A DNA stretch of 64,000 nucleotides from contig NZ_QAJP01000004.1 of the NCBI RefSeq assembly GCF_003852535.1, forward strand, positions 916,719-980,718, read 5' to 3'. Every line of letters starts with the position of its first letter. Within the stretch, counting starts at the first letter, position 1. This stretch comes from Herminiimonas sp. KBW02 (lineage in GTDB: Bacteria > Pseudomonadota > Gammaproteobacteria > Burkholderiales > Burkholderiaceae_D). The translations under genes were made by a program, and so were the position numbers. Below, piece by piece: positions 54,565 through 62,245 of the stretch. The notes beneath the pieces are model-generated. The model was not told the DNA's origin, made no database searches, and saw only the letters and a list, made by a program, of their open reading frames with translations.

Positions 54565-55524
54565 ATGACTAATCTCTCTGTACGTGTGAACAAAATCACG
54601 CAAGAGGCGTGCGACATCAAGTCTTTCGAATTGCTGAGCGCATCAGGCGAAGCTTTACCCGCATTTGCTCCGGGTGCGCACATCGATGTGCGACTGGGGG
54701 AGGGAGTAATACGCCAGTATTCCTTGTGCAACGGGCCGGATGAAACTGACCGCTACCTGATTGCCGTGAAAAAAGAAACTGCTTCACGCGGTGGCTCCCT
54801 GGCCATGCATGAACGCATCAGGGAGGGCGACCTGATCACCATCAGCAGTCCGCGCAATCACTTTCCGCTTGAGCAATCGGGAGGGCCGTATCTGTTACTG
54901 GCGGCGGGTATCGGCGTAACGCCAATACTGGCGATGGCGCGTCATCTGCTGGCGGCTGACGCCCGCTTCGAACTGCATTATTTCACCCGTTCGATTGCGC
55001 ACACGGCCTTCCAGGCTTTGCTATCCGGTGCCGGGTTCGCCGGGCACGTGCAATTTCATTACGGGCTCGAGCCGGACGGATTGCGCGCTTATCTGGAGCA
55101 GTTGCTATCGGTTTACCCGAAGAATAGTGCGCTCTATCTATGCGGGCCACGTGTGTTCATGGATTTGGTCGAATCCGCTGCAGCTGCGAGCTGGCCGCCG
55201 GAAGCAGTACATCTGGAATATTTCAATGCCGAACCGCAATCCCGCGACGCGGAGCACGTGTCATTTGAAGTCAGGCTGGAGCGTTCGGGCGGCACGTATC
55301 TGATTCCGCCGGACATGACCATCGTTGAAGTATTGGCGCAACACGGCATTCATATCGAAACTTCGTGCGAACAGGGCGTGTGCGGAACCTGCCTCACAGC
55401 GGTGCTGGAAGGAATTCCGGACCACAAGGACGTGTACCTCACCGCTGCGGAAAAAAAATCGTGCGACAAGATCATGCCCTGTGTATCACGAGCAAAGAGT
55501 GGCTTGTTGGTACTGGATTTGTAG
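54565..55524 (+). CDS. PDR-type (phthalate-dioxygenase-reductase-like) flavin/2Fe-2S reductase
   Basis: 319 residues: a flavin domain (IRQYSLCNGPDETDRYLIAV), an NAD-binding domain (PYLLLAAGIGVTPILAMARH, YLCGPRVFMD) and a C-terminal plant-type ferredoxin with CEQGVCGTC and a distal MPCVSRA cysteine. It takes electrons from NAD(P)H to a Rieske partner. The start at ATG 54565 begins at the usual family N-terminus; GTG 54517 is less likely. In NdmD of caffeine degraders the same reductase is fused behind a Rieske domain; here the Rieske part is the next gene. Confidence 0.9.
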   Translation: MTNLSVRVNKITQEACDIKSFELLSASGEALPAFAPGAHIDVRLGEGVIRQYSLCNGPDETDRYLIAVKKETASRGGSLAMHERIREGDLITISSPRNHFPLEQSGGPYLLLAAGIGVTPILAMARHLLAADARFELHYFTRSIAHTAFQALLSGAGFAGHVQFHYGLEPDGLRAYLEQLLSVYPKNSALYLCGPRVFMDLVESAAAASWPPEAVHLEYFNAEPQSRDAEHVSFEVRLERSGGTYLIPPDMTIVEVLAQHGIHIETSCEQGVCGTCLTAVLEGIPDHKDVYLTAAEKKSCDKIMPCVSRAKSGLLVLDL

Positions 55525-55629
55525 CGCCGTTTTTGTAGCTCCGCTCGTGTCTTGGTAAAGCCAGCTTTAGTACAAGCAGCAAGAAGTGATCGCAGCCCGA
55601 AACATAAACCTATAGGAGAAAAGTTAACT

Positions 55630-56325
55630 ATGACTCTCAACGCAGACGCCATGCATAGCTGGTCCGTGGTAGCGACTTCTGCCGAAGTAGCGACAGGCGA
55701 AATCGTGCAGGCATTTTTGCATGGGCAGGAACTGGCGCTCTGGCGCAATGCCGCCGGAGAGATACAGATATGGGCGAATCGCTGTCCGCATCGCGGCACA
55801 CGCTTCACGCTGGGGCGCATAGTCGATGACCAGTTGTCCTGTGGTTACCATGGCTGGCGCTTTGGCAGTGGCGGTCTATGCACTTATATTCCGGCGCACC
55901 CCAAATTACAGCCGCCTAAGAACGTATGCGCAAAGACTTATCCGGCAGTCGAGCGCTATGGAATGATTTGGGCTTCACTGGGTGCTCCGGTCGCAGAACC
56001 GCCGCATCTGCCGGCACTGGCAGATGTCGGACAGCACGCCGTGTTCTGTCGCAGCTTTGTGATCTATCAATCTGCCGAGAAGGTGATGTATCAACTGCAG
56101 CAGCTTGCGGCAGATCGCTACGAGTCGCCGGAATCTAACGTACTGGTAGGCCAGGATGGCAATGGCGGAACAATAACCGTATTGCTGCAGCCGATGGCAG
56201 AAGGCAAATCCATTGCGCATCTATGGGCCAGTTCCAGCGATGCAACGGAAGACGTTAATAGCGTGCGTCAGCGTAACAACGCCTATTTCAAACAACACAG
56301 GCAACAGCTTGAAGCCTGCGTCTAG
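55630..56325 (+). CDS. Rieske [2Fe-2S] protein lacking an oxygenase catalytic site
   Basis: 231 residues. The Rieske ligands are intact: C52-P-H54 (CPHRGTRF) and C71-x2-H74 (CGYHGW). After YGMIWASLGAPV the protein continues for about 115 residues like the start of an oxygenase alpha subunit, but lacks the N-x2-D-x2-H-x4-H iron site. It is therefore an electron carrier, not an oxygenase. ATG 55630 has AGGAG upstream (long spacing). I infer that it ferries electrons from the reductase at 54565 to the iron centre of the product of 56357. Confidence 0.88.
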   Translation: MTLNADAMHSWSVVATSAEVATGEIVQAFLHGQELALWRNAAGEIQIWANRCPHRGTRFTLGRIVDDQLSCGYHGWRFGSGGLCTYIPAHPKLQPPKNVCAKTYPAVERYGMIWASLGAPVAEPPHLPALADVGQHAVFCRSFVIYQSAEKVMYQLQQLAADRYESPESNVLVGQDGNGGTITVLLQPMAEGKSIAHLWASSSDATEDVNSVRQRNNAYFKQHRQQLEACV

Positions 56326-56356
56326 ATATACACCCATCAATCATCCGGAGAAATAT

Positions 56357-57223
56357 ATGTCAGCCCAATTGGATCCTGTCGTATTGAATGACTGGTTTGT
56401 CGTCTCGGCAGCGCACACATTATTGCCAGGCGAGCCTTTGCTCACCCAATTGTTGGGCGTAGCCATCGCAGTCTGGCGCGAGGCCGACGACAGCCTGCAC
56501 GCCGCCAGACATGGTGCCGACGAAGTGTGCGGCAAATACAAAGTCTGCGAGCGTTATGGCTATATATGGGTATCGCTTGGCAAGCCGGTCAGGGATATCT
56601 ATTCACTCCCGGAATTCACTCAGCCCGGACGTCGCTTCGTCGATTGCGGTTCGTTTGGTGTCAAGGCGTCAGGCCTGAGAATCATAGAAAACTTCCTGGA
56701 TATGGGGCATTTTCCTTTCGTGCATACCGATATTCTGGGCAAAGAGCCCCATACCGAAGTCAAGGATTACAAGGTGGAGACGGATGCCGAGACCCAGGAG
56801 TTATGGGCCACGGAATGCCGATTCTGGCAACCCAGGGCGGCGGCTTCAGCGACCGATGGCCTGGATGTCGAATATACCTATCGGGTGATGCAGCCATTTA
56901 CGTCCGCGCTATACAAGACCTGCCCGACGCGAGCGGACGAACGGGATGTCATTGGCCTCTATGTACAACCGGTCAGCGAAGAAGAGTGCAAGGTCGCGCT
57001 ATGGATGCTCTTGTTTGACGACATGCATACCGATGGCGAACTGATCGCTTTCCAGCAAACGATTTTTGGCCAGGATAAGCCCATCCTGGAAAGTCAGTTG
57101 CCCAAGCTGATCCCGCTTGATCCCAGGTCGGAGATCCCGACCCGTGCCGATGCATCCTCGATTGCCTATCGACGCTGGTTACGCGAGATCGGATTGCAAT
57201 ACGGCGTGCAAAAGGCTGCCTGA
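56357..57223 (+). CDS. Rieske-type oxygenase subunit lacking the Rieske cluster ligands
   Basis: 288 residues. It starts like a Rieske oxygenase (VVLNDWFVVSAAHTLLPGEP), but the segment that should hold both Cys-x-His and Cys-x2-His is deleted: WREADDSLHAARHGADEVCG leads directly to ERYGYIWVSLGKPV. The catalytic domain is intact, with N112, D115, H118 and H123 (ENFLDMGHFPFVH) and a probable third ligand D240 (GQDKPILESQ). Same organisation as NdmC, the caffeine-pathway N7-demethylase subunit. Needs an external Rieske donor, presumably the preceding gene product. GGAG six bases before ATG. Confidence 0.88.
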   Translation: MSAQLDPVVLNDWFVVSAAHTLLPGEPLLTQLLGVAIAVWREADDSLHAARHGADEVCGKYKVCERYGYIWVSLGKPVRDIYSLPEFTQPGRRFVDCGSFGVKASGLRIIENFLDMGHFPFVHTDILGKEPHTEVKDYKVETDAETQELWATECRFWQPRAAASATDGLDVEYTYRVMQPFTSALYKTCPTRADERDVIGLYVQPVSEEECKVALWMLLFDDMHTDGELIAFQQTIFGQDKPILESQLPKLIPLDPRSEIPTRADASSIAYRRWLREIGLQYGVQKAA

Positions 57224-57273
57224 AGAGCATCTGTTACATGATGCTCCCGAACACCAGAACAGAAGGAATGCGC

Positions 57274-57903
57274 ATGATCAAGCTCTATAACTACGAATTG
57301 TCCGGTAACTGTTACAAGCTGCGGCTGCTGATGAGCATGCTGAAGCTGCCCTATGACGCCATCGCAGTGGATTTTTATCCTGGACGGGAACACAAATCAA
57401 AACGCTTCCTCGCGCTCAATCCGTTCGGACAACTACCGGTACTGGAAGACGGTGCACTAAGGCTGCGTGATGCACAGGCGATATTGGTTTACCTGGCCAC
57501 TCAGTACGACGCAAAGCGTACATGGTATCCCGACGATCCGGCTGCAATGGGGCAGATCACTATGTGGCTTGCCGTTGCCGATGAGATTACCCGCACCGCC
57601 TCTGCCGCACGCCTGCACGATGCACTCGGCTATGTGCTGGACATAGCAAAAGCACGCGCCGACGCGCATGCGCTGTTCCGCATCATTGATGACCATCTGG
57701 CCGACAAGGAGGTGATAGGGCAGCACTGGCTGGCCATGAACCAGGCAACCATCGCCGACATAGCCTGCTTCCCCTACATCGCCATGTCGCACGAAGGCAA
57801 TATCATGCGCGACGATTATCCGGCGATCCGGCGATGGATAGAGAGGGTAAGACGGTTGCCAGGATTTGTCGGCATGTCGGGGATTTTTGCTCCTACGCTT
57901 TAA
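57274..57903 (+). CDS. Glutathione S-transferase-like protein (possible NdmE-type partner)
   Basis: 209 residues: a thioredoxin-like N-terminal domain (MIKLYNYELSGNCYKLRLLM, NPFGQLPVLEDG, LRDAQAILVYLA) and a helical C-terminal domain (NQATIADIACFPYIAMSHEG). In Pseudomonas the GST-like NdmE is needed as a structural partner for NdmC and NdmD, and a GST next to a Rieske-less oxygenase is unusual otherwise. The same role is inferred here. It may alternatively act as a true GST on an electrophilic product. The ATG at 57274 has AGAAGG seven bases upstream. Confidence 0.85.
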   Translation: MIKLYNYELSGNCYKLRLLMSMLKLPYDAIAVDFYPGREHKSKRFLALNPFGQLPVLEDGALRLRDAQAILVYLATQYDAKRTWYPDDPAAMGQITMWLAVADEITRTASAARLHDALGYVLDIAKARADAHALFRIIDDHLADKEVIGQHWLAMNQATIADIACFPYIAMSHEGNIMRDDYPAIRRWIERVRRLPGFVGMSGIFAPTL

Positions 57904-58027
57904 GGCCGGCGCGATATGGCCTGTCAGTGCGGTTTATATGAAAGGAAAAGATTTGCGTCGCAAAGCGTCTGAATGATGAGTTTGCTTTGCATAAGAAGAT
58001 TTTTCACTATAAGAAATAAAGAGACAA

Positions 58028-59563
58028 ATGACAAATCGCCTGGAACTTCATAGCATTACCAAACGCTATCCTTCGGTTGTCGCGAACGATGGCATCAACT
58101 TAACTGTTAAGCCAGGTGGCATCCACGCAGTATTAGGAGAAAACGGCGCGGGCAAATCCACCTTGATGAAAATCATCTACGGTGCGGTCAGGCCCGATTC
58201 CGGCAAGATGTTCTGGAATGGCAAGCAGGTGAATATTGCTAATCCGGCGATGGCACGGCATCTGGGTATCGCGATGGTATTCCAGCATTTCTCCTTGTTC
58301 GATACCCTGACCGTAGTTGAAAACATCGCCTTAGGCTTACCGCGCGATACCAGGCTGGATGAGCTGGCCCGGCGCATTTCAGAGACAGCGCAGCAATATG
58401 GTTTGGAGCTTGAGCCGCAGCGTCATGTGCATACTTTGTCGGTCGGTGAATGTCAGCGCGTGGAGATAGTGCGCGCCTTGCTGGCCAGGCCGCAATTACT
58501 GATATTGGATGAGCCTACTTCGGTATTGACGCCGCAAGCGGTCGAAAAACTGTTCGCAACCCTGCGCCAGCTGGCCGCAGAAGGTTGCAGCATTCTTTAC
58601 ATCAGCCACAAGCTCGATGAAATACGCACCTTGTGCGATACCTGTACGGTTGTACGTGCGGGTAAAAATGTGGGGAGCTGCGATCCGCGCAGGGAAACCA
58701 CGGCCAGCCTGTCGCGCATGATGATAGGTCGCGAGCCGCCACCGATCAGGCATCTTCCCCGCGCTCCTGGCCAGACCTTGCTGGCGGTGAAAAACCTGTC
58801 CTTGCGCAAGAGTCATCCTTTCGCCACGGAACTGTCCGATATCAACTTCGACATACGGGGCGGGGAGATCCTCGGTATTGCCGGTATCTCCGGCAATGGG
58901 CAACAGGAACTATTGGCAGCCTTGTCCGGTGAAGATACGCGTGCCGGGGCTGAAATGATTGTATTGCAGGGAGTGTCTGCTGGGCGCATGGATTCTGCGC
59001 AACGGCGTACCCACGGTTTGGGTTTTGTGCCGGAAGAACGTCTGGGACGCGGTGCGGTGCCTGAAATGTCGCTGGCGGACAATATCTTGCTGTCGCATCA
59101 GAACGCGGCAACCATTGTGGCCGGTTTTATTCGTAAAAATTCCATCGCAAAAATGGCTGCCGATGTCATCCGGCGTTTCGGTGTGAAAGCGCATGGGCCA
59201 AATGCCGCAGCACGCAATCTGTCCGGCGGGAATTTGCAGAAGTACATTGTCGGCCGCGAAATCCTGCGCAAGCCTGCCGTACTTGTCGTCGCGCAGCCTA
59301 CCTGGGGTGTGGATGTCGGTGCCAGCGCGCAAATACGTGCCGAGCTGGTCGCATTGCGGGATGCAGGATGCGCCTTGCTGGTCATCTCGGAAGAACTGGA
59401 TGAGCTGTTTGAAATTTCGGATCGTTTGCAGGTTATCGCCAAGGGGCGTCTTTCACCGTCGATCCCGGTTGCCGATGCAACTATCGATTTGATCGGTCTG
59501 TGGATGAGCGGCATGTGGCACGACACTGCACCTATGCCAGTCAAGGAGGTCTTCTATGCTTAA
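58028..59563 (+). CDS. Nucleoside/purine-type ABC importer, dual ATPase
   Basis: 511 residues with two ABC modules. Module 1: Walker A GENGAGKST, signature LSVGECQRVEIVRAL, Walker B LLILDEPTSVLT, H-loop ISHKLDEIR. Module 2 has a non-canonical Walker A region (GISGNGQQEL), signature NLSGGNLQKYIVGREIL and VVAQPTWGVD at the Walker B site, as usual for the second half of this family. It powers the permeases encoded by the next two genes. The permease gene overlaps its end by 8 bp. Confidence 0.92.
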   Translation: MTNRLELHSITKRYPSVVANDGINLTVKPGGIHAVLGENGAGKSTLMKIIYGAVRPDSGKMFWNGKQVNIANPAMARHLGIAMVFQHFSLFDTLTVVENIALGLPRDTRLDELARRISETAQQYGLELEPQRHVHTLSVGECQRVEIVRALLARPQLLILDEPTSVLTPQAVEKLFATLRQLAAEGCSILYISHKLDEIRTLCDTCTVVRAGKNVGSCDPRRETTASLSRMMIGREPPPIRHLPRAPGQTLLAVKNLSLRKSHPFATELSDINFDIRGGEILGIAGISGNGQQELLAALSGEDTRAGAEMIVLQGVSAGRMDSAQRRTHGLGFVPEERLGRGAVPEMSLADNILLSHQNAATIVAGFIRKNSIAKMAADVIRRFGVKAHGPNAAARNLSGGNLQKYIVGREILRKPAVLVVAQPTWGVDVGASAQIRAELVALRDAGCALLVISEELDELFEISDRLQVIAKGRLSPSIPVADATIDLIGLWMSGMWHDTAPMPVKEVFYA

Positions 59564-60650
59564 GCTGGAGGCGCGCGCACGTCCATCCCGACTCATATCG
59601 TGGATGTCGCCAGTGCTGGCGGTGTTGCTGACCGTGATCTGCGGTGCGATTTTGTTTGCAACTCTGGGCAAGGATCCGCTTGCCGGTCTGGCGGTATTTT
59701 TCCTGGAGCCGCTGCAAGATTTGCATGGGTGGTCAGAAGTGGGCGTCAAGCTGGCGCCGTTGCTCATGATCGCCGCTGGCCTGGCGATATGTTTCCGTGC
59801 CAATGTATTCAACATCGGTGCGGAAGGGCAATTGGTATGCGGCGCGATAGCCGGCGGGGCCGTCGGCTTGTATTTGGATAATGGCAGTACTGGCGGTGCA
59901 TTCATGATTACCGTTGTTTTGCTGGCAGGCATGCTGGGCGGTATGGCATGGGCGGCGATTACGGCCTTCCTGCGCGATCGTTTTAACGCCAATGAGATTC
60001 TGGTGTCGCTCATGCTGGTATATGTCGCGCAGCTGCTATTGAGCTACCTGGTGCAGGGCGTATTTAAAGATCCGGACGGCTATAACTTTCCACAGTCCCG
60101 GATGTTTTCTGAAGGGTTTCTGCTGCCAGTATTATTGGAAGAAACCCGCTTGCACATCGGCATACTGTTTGCGTTGCTGGCCTCGTTCATCGCCTGGCTA
60201 TTTTTAGCGAAAAGCTTTGCCGGTTTTCGCCTGCAAACCGGCGGTATGGCGCCGCTGGCTGCACGCTATGCCGGTTTCTCTTCGCGCAAGGCGCTCTGGA
60301 CTTCCTTGCTGATATGCGGTGCCTTATCCGGACTGGCTGGCGTATGCGAAGTGCTGGGGCCTATCGGTCAATTGACGCCGTCGGTATCGCCAGGCTACGG
60401 CTTCGCCGCCATCATCGTGGCTTATGTCGGCCGCCTGCATCCTATAGGTGTCATATTTTCCAGCTTCATCATGGCGCTGTTTTATATAGGTGGCGAGCTT
60501 TCGCAATCACGCCTTGGGATACCGAATGCCATTACTGGTGTATTCCAGGGGATATTGCTGTTTTCGCTGCTGGCTTGCGACGTCCTGATCAATTACAAGC
60601 TCCGCTGGAGCAATACCGCCACACATGCCCGCTTGCTTGGGAGTGAATGA
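59556..60650 (+). CDS. Nucleoside/purine-type ABC permease 1
   Basis: 364 residues, about ten membrane helices. Characteristic stretches: APLLMIAAGLAICFRANVFN, IGAEGQLVCGAIAGG, LRDRFNANEILVSLMLVYVA, and SPGYGFAAIIVAYVGRLHPI. This is the longer permease of the BmpF/YufP type found in purine and nucleoside importers. It overlaps the ATPase gene upstream and the second permease downstream, so all three are coupled. Confidence 0.9.
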   Translation: MLKLEARARPSRLISWMSPVLAVLLTVICGAILFATLGKDPLAGLAVFFLEPLQDLHGWSEVGVKLAPLLMIAAGLAICFRANVFNIGAEGQLVCGAIAGGAVGLYLDNGSTGGAFMITVVLLAGMLGGMAWAAITAFLRDRFNANEILVSLMLVYVAQLLLSYLVQGVFKDPDGYNFPQSRMFSEGFLLPVLLEETRLHIGILFALLASFIAWLFLAKSFAGFRLQTGGMAPLAARYAGFSSRKALWTSLLICGALSGLAGVCEVLGPIGQLTPSVSPGYGFAAIIVAYVGRLHPIGVIFSSFIMALFYIGGELSQSRLGIPNAITGVFQGILLFSLLACDVLINYKLRWSNTATHARLLGSE

Positions 60651-61567
60651 TGGAAACTTTTGCGTTATTGGTAGCTGCGTCCATCAATGCCGGCACGCCT
60701 TTGATGTTGGCTGCGTTGGGTTTATTGATTAATGAGAAATCAGGCGTCGTGAATCTCGGCGCCGAGGGCATGATGCTGGTCGCCGCCATAGTCGGCTTCG
60801 CGACGACGGTCCAGACTGGTAGCGTGACGATGGGGCTGATCGCGGGTGCGGGCTCCGGCATGTTGCTGGCCGCTTTTTTTGCCTGGCTGACAGTATGGCT
60901 GGGTGCGAATCAGGTGGCAACCAGTCTGGCCTTGTCCTTGTTTGGTAGTGGCGTGTCTGCTTATATCGGCATCAGCTACGTCAGCAAGACACTGCAAAAT
61001 AGCAAATTCAGCATACCGTGGTTGCAAGACATTCCGTTTCTCGGCGTCGCTTTATTCAGGCAACACCCGATGGTGTATTTCTCGATGCTGCTATGTGCTG
61101 CGATTGTATGGTTTCTCTATCGCAGTCGTGCAGGTCTGGTATTGCGCGCAGTAGGTGAGTCGCCATTGTCCGCCCACGCACTTGGCTATAAGGTGCGTCT
61201 GATTCGTCTGGCAGCCCTGATGTTTGGCGGTGCATGTTGCGGCCTGGCGGGAGCGTTTCTGTCACTCATTTATACGTCGCAATGGCTGGAGGGCATGGTG
61301 GCAGGGCGGGGATGGATCGCACTGGCCCTGGTGACCTTTGCCAGTTGGCGTCCATTGCATATCATGGCGGGCGCGTATCTGTTCAGTAGCGTCACCATTT
61401 TGACCTTCTTCATGCAAAGCAAGGGCGTACCCGTCGCATCGCAATTGCTTTCGATGTTGCCTTATCTGGCGACCATACTTGTGTTGGTCTTGATTTCGAG
61501 TAACGCGAACCGTATCAAACTCAATATGCCTGCATCACTTGGCAAACATTTTAATCCGGGTAGTTAA
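60647..61567 (+). CDS. Nucleoside/purine-type ABC permease 2
   Basis: 306 residues, about eight helices, of the BmpG/YufQ type: INAGTPLMLAALGLLINEKS, VVNLGAEGMMLVAAIVGFAT, LGANQVATSLALSLFGSGVS and a GMVAGRGWIALALVTFASWR stretch. It forms the heterodimeric channel with the gene before it. Starts at 60647 and 60650 are both possible; the first overlaps the upstream stop. Last gene of the putative import-oxidation locus. Confidence 0.9.
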   Translation: MMETFALLVAASINAGTPLMLAALGLLINEKSGVVNLGAEGMMLVAAIVGFATTVQTGSVTMGLIAGAGSGMLLAAFFAWLTVWLGANQVATSLALSLFGSGVSAYIGISYVSKTLQNSKFSIPWLQDIPFLGVALFRQHPMVYFSMLLCAAIVWFLYRSRAGLVLRAVGESPLSAHALGYKVRLIRLAALMFGGACCGLAGAFLSLIYTSQWLEGMVAGRGWIALALVTFASWRPLHIMAGAYLFSSVTILTFFMQSKGVPVASQLLSMLPYLATILVLVLISSNANRIKLNMPASLGKHFNPGS

Positions 61568-61632
61568 TGTCGACAGCGTTTCCGTCAAGATGAAGATCTG
61601 ATTGCTCGTGCAGTTTTGAGCATTCAGATTAC

Positions 61633-61660
61633 ATTCAAATGCTGCTGCAAGCATTTGATT
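61633..61660. repeat. Hairpin repeat, copy 1 (3' of def)
   Basis: TCAAATGCT / AGCATTTGA with loop GCTGCA, a perfect 9-bp core. A close relative of the hairpin at 62218-62245; the two share ATTCARATGCTG and CAAGCATTTGA. It lies 24 bp beyond the def stop on the minus strand and has no adjacent T tract. Confidence 0.55.
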
Positions 61661-61683
61661 TAGATGAAATAGCTTTGCTTGAG

Positions 61684-62196
61684 CTATGCCCGGCTATTAC
61701 TACGTCTGCCTTGTTTGCTGAGCGCGTTCAGAATCCGTCGCTGATTGGTTGGTGACAGGTGTTCGACAAACACCATACCTTGCAAGTGATCCATCTCATG
61801 CTGGATGCACATTGCTTTTAAACCTTCCGCCTGCACGTCGATAGTCTTGCCGTTCAGATCCAGCGCACGCACATGCACCCATGCTGCGCGCCTGACGCTT
61901 TCATACACATCCGGTACGGACAGGCAGCCTTCCTCGAATTCAGCCTTGCCGCCCATTTTGATGATGCTCGGGTTGATCAAGACCTGCAGCCTGTTTCGTC
62001 GTTCGGATACATCCAGCACAATGATTTGCAGATGCACATCGACCTGGGTTGCGGCCAGGCCTATGCCGTCGAGTGCATACATGGTTTGCGTCATATCGGC
62101 GACCAGGCGACGGATATCCTCGTTGACCAGTTGCACCGGTGCGGCAACCGTGTGCAGACGCGGATCAGGATATTGCAGTACGGATAATCTGGTCAT
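61684..62196 (-). CDS. def: Peptide deformylase (possible accessory copy)
   Basis: 170 residues with all three signatures: GIGLAATQ, EGCLSVP and QHEMDHLQG (metal ligands Cys and two His, catalytic Glu). It removes the N-formyl group from nascent proteins. The usual partner fmt is not adjacent, so it may be a second def copy or a differently regulated one. It is flanked by two related hairpins. Convergent with the permease gene at 60647. Confidence 0.93.
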   Translation of the reverse strand: MTRLSVLQYPDPRLHTVAAPVQLVNEDIRRLVADMTQTMYALDGIGLAATQVDVHLQIIVLDVSERRNRLQVLINPSIIKMGGKAEFEEGCLSVPDVYESVRRAAWVHVRALDLNGKTIDVQAEGLKAMCIQHEMDHLQGMVFVEHLSPTNQRRILNALSKQGRRSNSRA

Positions 62197-62217
62197 AATT
62201 TACTTAAGCTAATCAAC

Positions 62218-62245
62218 ATTCAGATGCTGTTTCAAGCATTTGAAT
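62218..62245. repeat. Hairpin repeat, copy 2 (3' of the outer-membrane factor gene)
   Basis: ATTCAGATGCT / AGCATTTGAAT with loop GTTTCA and one G-T pair. It begins directly after the TAA of the efflux gene on the minus strand. It matches the hairpin at 61633-61660. A terminator role is unlikely because no T tract follows. Confidence 0.55.
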
